The notes under the pieces are model-generated. The model ran no database searches, had not been told where the DNA came from, and worked only from the letters and a program-made list of their open reading frames with translations. The translations under genes and the position numbers were made by a program. Source: an uncultured Collinsella sp. (GTDB lineage Bacteria > Actinomycetota > Coriobacteriia > Coriobacteriales > Coriobacteriaceae). From it: 5,279 nucleotides of DNA. The stretch is taken from positions 1-5,279 of the forward strand of contig USBA01000140.1 of the NCBI GenBank assembly GCA_900552735.1, written 5' to 3'. Positions 1 through 5,212 of this stretch are shown piece by piece. Each line of letters begins with the position of its first letter. The first letter of the stretch is position 1.

Positions 1-55
1 GGTGGAATAGTTCCTGTTTGGCCTTCTATGGCCCACATTTAGGAACTATTTCACC
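1..55. repeat. Imperfect palindrome (15-bp arms) at the window edge
   Basis: Bases 1-15 (ggtggaatagttcct) pair with 41-55 (aggaactatttcacc): 14 Watson-Crick pairs and one G-T pair at 5/51. Inside the 25-base loop, ggcc at 20-23 can pair with ggcc at 30-33 around a 6-base loop. No T-run follows position 55, so this does not look like a + strand intrinsic terminator. It lies in AT-richer non-coding DNA, and its left side may be cut by the window edge. It could be a dispersed palindromic element (REP or MITE type), an operator, or part of the 3' end of an unseen upstream gene. The pairing is directly visible; its nature is not known. Confidence 0.6.
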
Positions 56-141
56 GCAAGTTATTTGGGGATGAAAAATGGGCCATGTGTCCCAGTTGTG
101 GAGACCTCTTGAGCCGTCTGGGTATCGTGAAAGATCGCGCG

Positions 142-185
142 CTCCCCCATCATCAAAAGTGACACACGCTACCTGTTGATGGGAG
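142..185 (+). promoter_or_regulatory. Possible 5'-leader hairpin covering the ribosome binding site of the DUF4428 gene
   Basis: The ribosome binding site gggagg (181-186) lies 5 nt before the ATG at 192. The stretch ttgatgggag (176-185) can pair with ctccc (142-146) and atcaa (152-156), giving 10 pairs with a 5-nt bulge and a 19-nt loop. An alternative register pairs cccatca (146-152) with tgatggg (177-183). Either fold would hide most of the ribosome binding site, so translation could depend on opening of the hairpin. No known riboswitch or leader family was recognised. The pairing is seen in the sequence; regulation is inference, and such pairings arise by chance in GC-rich leaders. Confidence 0.3.
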
Positions 186-191
186 GCAACC

Positions 192-929
192 ATGGGCTTC
201 TTTGACAAGATGTTCGAGAAGAAAGAGTGCGCGATTTGCGGTACCGAGCTGGGACTTCTAGGTAAGACCAAGATCAACGAAGGCTACCTGTGCAAAGAAT
301 GCGTCGGCAAGCTCTCTCCCTTCTTTGGAGGCTATCGCTCTAGCACCGCGGACGACATTCGCGAGCAGCTCGCCTATCGCGAGGCCAATGCCGAGCGCCT
401 GGCATCGTTCAATCCCACGCGCACGCTCTCGGCCGGGCGCACCAATATCATGCTCGACGAGGACGCGGGCCTGCTGATCATTACCTCGCAGACGCGCTGG
501 CGCGACGCCAACCCCGACATCATCGAGTTCTCTCAGGTGCTCGGTTGCGATATGGATATCGACGAGCACCGCACCGAGATCTATCGCGAGACCAAGGACG
601 GCGAGCGTGAGAGTTATGACCCGCCGCGCTACGACCTGGATTACGACTTCAATCTGACCATCCACGTCAACACGCCGTACTTTACCGAGATCGACCTGCG
701 CGTGAACGACTCCACCATCGAGCAGCGCGGATCCATCGAGTACCGCGAGGCCAAGCGTCAGGCAACCGAAGTCCGCGACGCGCTGGTGCAGCTGCGTCAG
801 GAGACGCGCGATAGCGTCGTTGCCGCCAAGGCCCCCAAGACCGCGGTGACCTGCCCCTTCTGCGGCGCCACCACCATTCCCGATGCCAGTGGGCGCTGCG
901 AATACTGCGGCGGCGCCATCGGCGCATAG
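192..929 (+). CDS. DUF4428 domain protein with N- and C-terminal zinc ribbons (245 aa)
   Basis: Predicted soluble cytoplasmic protein of unknown function. The N-terminus carries a four-cysteine zinc-binding module of DUF4428 type: CAIC at residues 13-16 and CKEC at 34-37, with a GYLC approach to the second pair. A helical stretch (about 52-72) follows, then a middle region (about 78-178) rich in predicted beta strands with the segment FSQVLGCDMDID (113-124). I read this as a PH-like sheet domain seen in related DUF4428 proteins; that is inference. After a helix (about 182-210), the C-terminus is a second zinc ribbon, CPFC 221-224 and CEYC 236-239. No signal peptide or membrane segment is visible. 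The start at 192 is supported by gggagg 5 nt upstream, and no other in-frame start has a comparable site. It is the first gene of the + strand unit, with the next start 24 nt after its stop. Recognition of DUF4428 is fairly firm; no biochemical role can be given. Confidence 0.88.
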   Translation: MGFFDKMFEKKECAICGTELGLLGKTKINEGYLCKECVGKLSPFFGGYRSSTADDIREQLAYREANAERLASFNPTRTLSAGRTNIMLDEDAGLLIITSQTRWRDANPDIIEFSQVLGCDMDIDEHRTEIYRETKDGERESYDPPRYDLDYDFNLTIHVNTPYFTEIDLRVNDSTIEQRGSIEYREAKRQATEVRDALVQLRQETRDSVVAAKAPKTAVTCPFCGATTIPDASGRCEYCGGAIGA

Positions 930-953
930 CCCTCGGCACGGAAAGGACCGATC

Positions 954-2276
954 ATGGCCTTCGAAAGCGTTAACTATCAGTGCCCCGCGTGTGGCGGCCC
1001 GCTGCATTTTGCCAGCGCCGAGCAAAAGCTCGTCTGTGACTACTGCGACTCGCGCTTTGAAGTCGAAGAGGTCGAGGCTCTCTATCGCGAGCGCCAGGAC
1101 AAGGCAGATGCCAAAGCCGATGCGGCGGCCGCAACATCCAAGCCCGCATCCGACGATGCGGTGCAGGAACTGGCCCAAAACGCCGGCTATATCTGCTCGT
1201 CGTGTGGCGCCGAGCTGATCTCGGACGGCACCGTCGCCGTCTCCACCTGCCCATACTGCGGCAATCCCGCCGTGGCGCCCGGCCAGCTCTCTGGCGACTT
1301 CTCGCCCGACCTGGTGATTCCGTTTAAACTCGGGCGCGACGACGTCACGGCCGCACTCAAGGAACACTACAAGGGCAAGATCTTGCTGCCCAAGAGCTTT
1401 GTCACCGGCAACCACATCGACGAGGTCCAAGGTGTCTACGTGCCGTTTTGGCTCTACGGCGCCCGCGTTGACGGCGAAGTGTACTTTGACGCGACCAACG
1501 AGACCGTGACCAAGGAATCCGACCGCACCGTCACGACCACCGACCACTACGATGCCTATCGCAAGGGCAATATCTCGTTTAAGCGCGTGCCCGTCGACGG
1601 ATCGTCCAAGATGCCCGACGGCCACATGGACGCCATCGAACCGTTTGACTACGACGCGCTGCGCCCGTTCTCGGTCGCCTACATGCCCGGCTACATCGCC
1701 AACCGTTACGATGAGGACTGCGAGACTTGCAAGGCCCGTGCCGAGCGCCGTATGGAAGAAAGCACGATCTCGGCCCTGCGCGAGACCGTTATCGATGAGT
1801 ACGACGATGCCTCGGTCGAGAGCAAGCAGCTCGACTACACCTGGGAAGACAGCGACTACGCCCTGTTCCCCGTCTGGATGCTCTCCACCTCGTGGAACGG
1901 CAAGAGCTACCTGTTTGCCATGAACGGCCAGACCGGCCGCTTGGTCGGCGAGCTCCCCTGCTCCAAGCCCAAGCTCATTATCGCCTCGCTGCTGTTCTTT
2001 GTGATCGGATTTGTCCTCTCCCAGATTCTCTTTATGGGCGAATACGCCTTCGATCCGGATTACCTCACCTTTGATATCGAGGGTATCCTCATCAACATCG
2101 TCGCGCCGCTGATCATCGTGATCATTGCGGACGTGCTGCTGGTGGGCCAGCTCAAGACAGCCAACGAGGCCACCCACGCCGACGAGTACTGCGGCGAGCT
2201 CGACCTGGTCGAGAAGCACGACACCTTCAGCCACACCGAGACCACCGTCGTCATGAAGGACGACAAGGACGACTAA
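954..2276 (+). CDS. TFIIB-type zinc-ribbon membrane protein, YdjG-like (440 aa)
   Basis: Two tandem N-terminal zinc ribbons are visible: C10/C13 with C28/C31 and C81/C84 with C99/C102, joined by an acidic, alanine-rich linker (about 36-75). A central domain (about 115-335) has motifs such as VYVPFWLYG (161-169), FSVAYMPGY (239-247) and LFPVWMLST (304-312), typical of zinc-ribbon membrane proteins of the YdjG kind. It includes an extra CETC pair at 256-259. Two hydrophobic segments (about 341-361 and 378-398) are separated by a short acidic loop, so both termini should lie in the cytoplasm; KPK at 338-340 just before the first segment agrees with this. The tail is hydrophilic and ends KDDKDD. 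Family knowledge: B. subtilis YdjG works with the SPFH protein YdjI and PspA at the membrane. The start is set by gaaagga 6 nt upstream. The next gene is SPFH-type, supporting a linked role. The product may be labelled elsewhere as a primosomal or helicase-like protein because of the ribbons, but no helicase motif is present. Confidence 0.88.
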   Translation: MAFESVNYQCPACGGPLHFASAEQKLVCDYCDSRFEVEEVEALYRERQDKADAKADAAAATSKPASDDAVQELAQNAGYICSSCGAELISDGTVAVSTCPYCGNPAVAPGQLSGDFSPDLVIPFKLGRDDVTAALKEHYKGKILLPKSFVTGNHIDEVQGVYVPFWLYGARVDGEVYFDATNETVTKESDRTVTTTDHYDAYRKGNISFKRVPVDGSSKMPDGHMDAIEPFDYDALRPFSVAYMPGYIANRYDEDCETCKARAERRMEESTISALRETVIDEYDDASVESKQLDYTWEDSDYALFPVWMLSTSWNGKSYLFAMNGQTGRLVGELPCSKPKLIIASLLFFVIGFVLSQILFMGEYAFDPDYLTFDIEGILINIVAPLIIVIIADVLLVGQLKTANEATHADEYCGELDLVEKHDTFSHTETTVVMKDDKDD

Positions 2277-2324
2277 CCATCCCGACCAACACCACCCGGC
2301 CTTTGACGAGAAAGGAAGATCACC

Positions 2325-3560
2325 ATGGGACTCTTGAAAGCTGGATTGGGCGCTGCCGGCGGCGTCATGGCCGACCAGTGGAAGGAATTTATCTACTGCG
2401 AATCGATGCCCGCTGACGTCTTGGCCTGCAAGGGCAGCAAACGTACCGGTGGCCGCAGCTCCAACACGCGCGGCGAGGACAACGTCATCTCCAACGGCTC
2501 CGTCATCGCCGTCAACGACGGACAGGGCATGCTCGTGGTGCAAAACGGCAAGATCATCGAGGTTGCGCTGGAGCCTGGCGAGTTTGTCTTTGACACCGGC
2601 AGCGAGCCGAGCGTCTTTAGCGGCAATCTGGGCGACTCCATCAAGGAGACCTTCGCCAATATCGGCAGCCGCTTTACCTTTGGCGGCGACGCGGGAAAGG
2701 ACCAGCGCGTCTACTTCATCAACACCAAGGAGATCATCGGCAACAAGTACGGCACCGCCTCACCCGTGCCCTTCCGCGTGGTCGATAACAACATCGGCTT
2801 GGACGTTGACATCTCCGTGCGCTGCAACGGCGAGTATTCGTACCGCATCACCAACCCGCTGCTGTTCTACACCAACGTATGCGGCAACGTGACCGATAGC
2901 TACACGCGCGACAAGATCGACAGCCAGCTTAAGTCCGAGCTGCTCACCGCCCTGCAGCCCGCCTTTGCCAAGATCTCGGAGATGGGCATCCGCTACAGCG
3001 CCATCCCCGGTCACACCACCGAGCTCGCCCGCGCGCTCAACGAAGTCCTCTCGGCCGACTGGCGCGACTTGCGCGGCGTCGAGATCGTGAGCTTTGGCGT
3101 CAACTCCATCGCCGCCTCGCAAGAAGACGAGCAGATGATCAAGGATCTGCAGAAGGCCGCGGTCATGCGCGATCCCACCATGGCAGCCGCCAACATTGCC
3201 AGCGCCCAGAGCGACGCAATGCGCGCGGCAGCCGCCAACCCCAACGGCGCGATGGCAGGCTTTATGGGCATGGGCATGGCAGGCGGCATGGGCGGCATGA
3301 ACGCCAGCCAGCTGTTCGCCGCTGGCCAGGCACAGCAGCAGGCCGCCCCACAGCCGGCTCCGGCACCCGCCCCGGCTCCTGCCGCCGCACCTGCGGCCGG
3401 CACGTGGACTTGCAGCTGCGGCGCCACCAACACCGGCAAGTTCTGCTCCGAGTGCGGCAGTCCCGCACCCGCCCCGGCACCGGCCAAGTGGTTCTGTCCC
3501 AACTGCGGTAGCGAAAACGGCGGCAAGTTCTGCAGCAACTGCGGAACGCCCAGGCCCTAG
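2325..3560 (+). CDS. SPFH-domain protein with two C-terminal zinc ribbons, YdjI-like (411 aa)
   Basis: Residues about 15-285 form an SPFH-like (stomatin/prohibitin/flotillin) domain of the type once called virion core protein. Signs are DQWKEFIYCE (17-26), the NGSVIAVNDGQGMLVVQNGK run beginning at 57, EPGEFVFDT (83-91) and the later strand/helix pattern to about 285. A Met/Gly-rich stretch follows (308-326, six Met), then an Ala/Pro linker (343-358), zinc ribbon 1 (CSC 363-365, C374, C377), a second Ala/Pro linker (380-387) and zinc ribbon 2 (C391, C394, C403, C406). The protein has no signal peptide and no clear membrane span, so it is probably cytoplasmic and membrane-recruited, forming oligomers as SPFH proteins do. 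In B. subtilis the homologous YdjI links PspA to membrane partner proteins; the YdjG-like gene directly upstream fits this. The start is supported by aaaggaag 6 nt upstream. The first knuckle of ribbon 1 is CxC rather than CxxC. Identification as SPFH plus zinc ribbons is strong; the exact role is inferred. Confidence 0.92.
   Translation: MGLLKAGLGAAGGVMADQWKEFIYCESMPADVLACKGSKRTGGRSSNTRGEDNVISNGSVIAVNDGQGMLVVQNGKIIEVALEPGEFVFDTGSEPSVFSGNLGDSIKETFANIGSRFTFGGDAGKDQRVYFINTKEIIGNKYGTASPVPFRVVDNNIGLDVDISVRCNGEYSYRITNPLLFYTNVCGNVTDSYTRDKIDSQLKSELLTALQPAFAKISEMGIRYSAIPGHTTELARALNEVLSADWRDLRGVEIVSFGVNSIAASQEDEQMIKDLQKAAVMRDPTMAAANIASAQSDAMRAAAANPNGAMAGFMGMGMAGGMGGMNASQLFAAGQAQQQAAPQPAPAPAPAPAAAPAAGTWTCSCGATNTGKFCSECGSPAPAPAPAKWFCPNCGSENGGKFCSNCGTPRP
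3434..3533 (+). repeat. Direct repeats from zinc-ribbon duplication inside the SPFH gene
   Basis: The 13-mer cggcaagttctgc occurs at 3434-3446 and 3521-3533, 87 bp (29 codons) apart, encoding the GKFC of each ribbon. The linker 14-mer gcacccgccccggc also occurs twice, at 3363-3376 and 3465-3478. Together they show that a unit of Ala/Pro linker plus zinc ribbon is present in two tandem copies that have since diverged and gained or lost a few codons. Confidence 0.6.
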
Positions 3561-3579
3561 CCCCTCTATCTGGTAATTG

Positions 3580-3600
3580 GCGGGGGTCCGCCACCCCCGC
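3580..3600 (+). terminator. GC hairpin between SPFH and lipoprotein genes; weak terminator or attenuator
   Basis: gcgggggt (3580-3587) pairs perfectly with acccccgc (3593-3600) around a 5-base loop, beginning 20 nt after the SPFH stop. The sequence after it (atttgcttct) is only moderately T-rich, so termination is probably partial. It could lower expression of the lipoprotein gene relative to the upstream genes, or protect the 3' end of the upstream mRNA. Confidence 0.5.
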
Positions 3601-3626
3601 ATTTGCTTCTATGGGTTTCGTTCGAT

Positions 3627-3634
3627 AAAGGAGG
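3627..3634 (+). promoter_or_regulatory. Strong ribosome binding site that sets the lipoprotein start
   Basis: aaaggagg ends 5 nt before the ATG at 3640. An upstream in-frame TTG at 3577 would add 21 residues ahead of the signal peptide, would run through the hairpin, and has no comparable site, so the ATG at 3640 is chosen. Confidence 0.85.
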
Positions 3635-3639
3635 ACACC

Positions 3640-4482
3640 ATGAAGACAACGTTCAAAAAATCCGTACTCGCATTCCTGACATGCGTTCTGGCGCTCGCCT
3701 TTGCCCTGACGGGCTGCAGCGGCGGCGGCAAGGACCCCAAGGCCAACTTCGTCGGCAGCTGGCAGTACTCGGGTGGAACCTTGGATGGCGAAGAGCTCAC
3801 CGATGAGTACATGGATATGCTCAAGGAGTGGGGCCTCAACTGCGTCCTGATCCTCGACGAGGACGGCACAGGCGTCCTCGATATGTTCCTTGAGGTCGCC
3901 GACCTGAAATGGGAAGCCAAGGACGCCACCACCGTAACGATCACCGCCGAAGATGAGTCGCACGACCTGAAGCTCAAGGACAACAAGCTCGTCCTTGAGG
4001 TGGAAGGCGACAAGCTTATCTTTACCAAGTCCGACAAGGACCTGTCCGGTACGGTGAAGAAGGATCGCGAAGCGGCCGAGAAGGAAGAGGAGATCGATGA
4101 GGCCGTCGAAGACGACGATGTCCAGAACGTCGAAATCTCCCCCGCCGTCACCGTCGCCGATGACGATCTGTGCACCATCACCATCACCGAGAAGTTCAAG
4201 GACGACTGGGGCGACATCGGCTTTGTCGTCAACATCACCAACAAGAGCGACAAGGACCTGACCTTCTACGCTCCTTCCGGCAAGACCAACGTCAACGGCA
4301 CCATGAAGGAACCCTGGTTCTCGGCTAACCTGATGCCCGGCACCAGCGCCACCGAGGAATTCACGTTCTCGAGCGGCGAGCTTGACAGTCTTGACGACCT
4401 GGTCAACACGACCATCGGCATCGACGCCTACCTGACCGATTCCTACGAGGACGTCGCCTCCTACAGCGCAACCATCGCGTAA
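3640..4482 (+). CDS. Secreted lipoprotein with lipocalin-like and Ig-like regions (280 aa)
   Basis: A lipoprotein signal peptide is clear: basic start (MKTTFKK), hydrophobic core (residues 9-22) and lipobox LTGC with the lipidated cysteine at 26, followed by a Ser/Gly tether. The mature protein should be anchored on the outer face of the cytoplasmic membrane. Residues about 35-130 begin FVGSWQYSGG and alternate strands and turns (LILDEDGTGVL, LKWEAKDATTVTI, DKLIFTK). This resembles the lipocalin-like domain common in lipoproteins of gut Gram-positives. A highly charged, mainly acidic linker follows (about 131-165), then a second beta-rich region (about 166-280) with NITNKSDKDLTFY (198-210), like the Ig-like DUF4352/DUF5067 modules. 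No catalytic motif is seen. The gene is 79 nt after the SPFH gene, with a hairpin between them, so it may be expressed at a different level. The lipoprotein call is strong; the domain names are by pattern only and the ligand is unknown. Confidence 0.9.
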   Translation: MKTTFKKSVLAFLTCVLALAFALTGCSGGGKDPKANFVGSWQYSGGTLDGEELTDEYMDMLKEWGLNCVLILDEDGTGVLDMFLEVADLKWEAKDATTVTITAEDESHDLKLKDNKLVLEVEGDKLIFTKSDKDLSGTVKKDREAAEKEEEIDEAVEDDDVQNVEISPAVTVADDDLCTITITEKFKDDWGDIGFVVNITNKSDKDLTFYAPSGKTNVNGTMKEPWFSANLMPGTSATEEFTFSSGELDSLDDLVNTTIGIDAYLTDSYEDVASYSATIA

Positions 4483-4499
4483 CGGCATGTAACATCAGC

Positions 4500-4523
4500 C
4501 GCGGATTGGCGGACACATCCGCG
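4500..4523 (+). other. Small hairpin downstream of the lipoprotein gene
   Basis: cgcggat (4500-4506) pairs with atccgcg (4517-4523) around a 10-base loop. There is no T-run after it. It precedes the strong terminator and may only add structure to the transcript end. Confidence 0.3.
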
Positions 4524-4530
4524 CACACCA

Positions 4531-4572
4531 GACGGGGCCGCAGGAGTTAATCCTGCGGCCCCGTCGCTTTTA
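4531..4572 (+). terminator. Strong intrinsic terminator of the + strand operon
   Basis: gacggggccgcagga (4531-4545) and tcctgcggccccgtc (4551-4565) form a perfect 15-bp stem with loop gttaa, followed by gctttta. It lies 48 nt after the lipoprotein stop. Read on the - strand there is no T-run after the stem, so it is a one-way terminator by sequence, although the stem could still stabilise the end of the convergent regulator transcript. Confidence 0.9.
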
Positions 4573-4591
4573 TGCCGATGCGTACCGAGCG

Positions 4592-5212
4592 TTAGCGCTC
4601 CATGTTGGGAACAATGCTGCCCTCCGTTACCGCGTGCACGGCCAGGCGCATGATGTTGTCGTAGCCGGTTTTGTTGAGAATCTCCGAGATGCGGCGCTTG
4701 ATGGTGCCCTCGCTCATAAACAACTCGGCCGCGATCTCGCGACGGCTCTTGCCTTCGCAGGCAAGGCGCAAAATCGACAACTCAACGTCGTCGAGCGCCG
4801 CCGTGCCCGAAAAGATGCTTTCGGGCGGCTTGGGAAACGTGCAATAGCCCGCCAGCGTGGAGCGCATCACGGCAAAGAGCTCATCGATGCCGACGTTCTT
4901 GTACACAAAGCTGTCGACGCCTGCCTCGCGCGCCTGATCCACAAACGTAATCTCGGGCATGCCCGTCATGATAATGACGCGGCACTCGGGCAGCTGCTCC
5001 TTGATGCGCGCCGCCGCCACGATGCCGTTGGAATCGTGCTCGGTGCACACGTCCATCAAAATCATGTCCGGATGCTCCTTGAGCGCGACGTCCAAGGCAT
5101 CTGAGGCATCGGCGATGGCGGCAACAACGGTCATATCGGGCTGGTCGCCAACGGAGCGCGCCAGGCTCTCGCGCAGGATGGCCTGGTCTTCGACGATCAA
5201 AACGCGGATCAT
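4592..5212 (-). CDS. NarL/FixJ-family two-component response regulator (206 aa)
   Basis: Transcription factor of a two-component system. The N-terminal receiver domain (about 1-122) shows acidic residues E8/D9, the phospho-acceptor D54 at the end of the MILMD strand, T83 in IIMTG and K105 in FVYKN. A linker (about 123-138) leads to a LuxR-type helix-turn-helix (about 139-197) with CEGKSRREIAAELFMSEGTI, so phosphorylation by a partner kinase should control DNA binding. The loop after D54 (DVCTEHDSNG) lacks the usual M-P of DxxMPxxDG and is one residue longer. The start ATG at 5212 follows aaaggag by 6 nt. It overlaps the stop of an upstream gene by ATGA, so the two are translationally coupled. 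The gene is convergent with the + strand operon, and its targets cannot be told from the sequence. The family call is firm. Confidence 0.95.
   Translation of the reverse strand: MIRVLIVEDQAILRESLARSVGDQPDMTVVAAIADASDALDVALKEHPDMILMDVCTEHDSNGIVAAARIKEQLPECRVIIMTGMPEITFVDQAREAGVDSFVYKNVGIDELFAVMRSTLAGYCTFPKPPESIFSGTAALDDVELSILRLACEGKSRREIAAELFMSEGTIKRRISEILNKTGYDNIMRLAVHAVTEGSIVPNMER

Noticed and set aside
99..128. Possible promoter upstream of the DUF4428 gene: tggaga (99-104), 18 nt, tatcgt (123-128)
   Set aside because: Each box matches only four of six consensus bases, and other equally weak pairs exist nearby. A promoter is expected somewhere in 56-150, but none can be chosen with confidence.
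26..277. 83-codon - strand frame crossing the leader and the start of the DUF4428 gene
   Set aside because: It overlaps the palindrome and the ribosome binding site of a real gene, and has no recognisable domain.
954..2276. Reading the zinc-ribbon membrane protein as a PriA-like helicase
   Set aside because: Only the Cys4 ribbons are shared. There are no Walker or helicase motifs, and the protein has two membrane segments.
258..2543. 761-codon open frame on the - strand, antisense to three + strand genes
   Set aside because: The opposite + strand genes have recognisable domains, paired cysteines and ribosome binding sites. The antisense product has no domain I recognise and a Gly/Val/Asp-rich composition expected from reading GC-biased codons backwards. 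It spans several genes and intergenic gaps.
3262..4488. 408-codon - strand frame antisense to the lipoprotein and the SPFH C-terminus
   Set aside because: Shadow of biased codons: it crosses the 3580-3600 hairpin and covers a gene with a clear signal peptide and lipobox. It has no recognisable domain.
4531..4565. Terminator acting in both directions
   Set aside because: The T-run is present only on the + strand side. On the - strand the stem is followed by tggtgtgcgc, so it does not fit an intrinsic terminator for the response regulator.
4587..4600. Short hairpin gagcg-ttag-cgctc over the response regulator stop codon
   Set aside because: The stem is only 5 bp and no T-run follows on either strand, so chance is a sufficient explanation.
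4634..5104. 156-codon + strand frame opposite the response regulator
   Set aside because: The - strand frame encodes complete receiver and LuxR helix-turn-helix domains with the key residues in place. The + strand frame has no recognisable domain.
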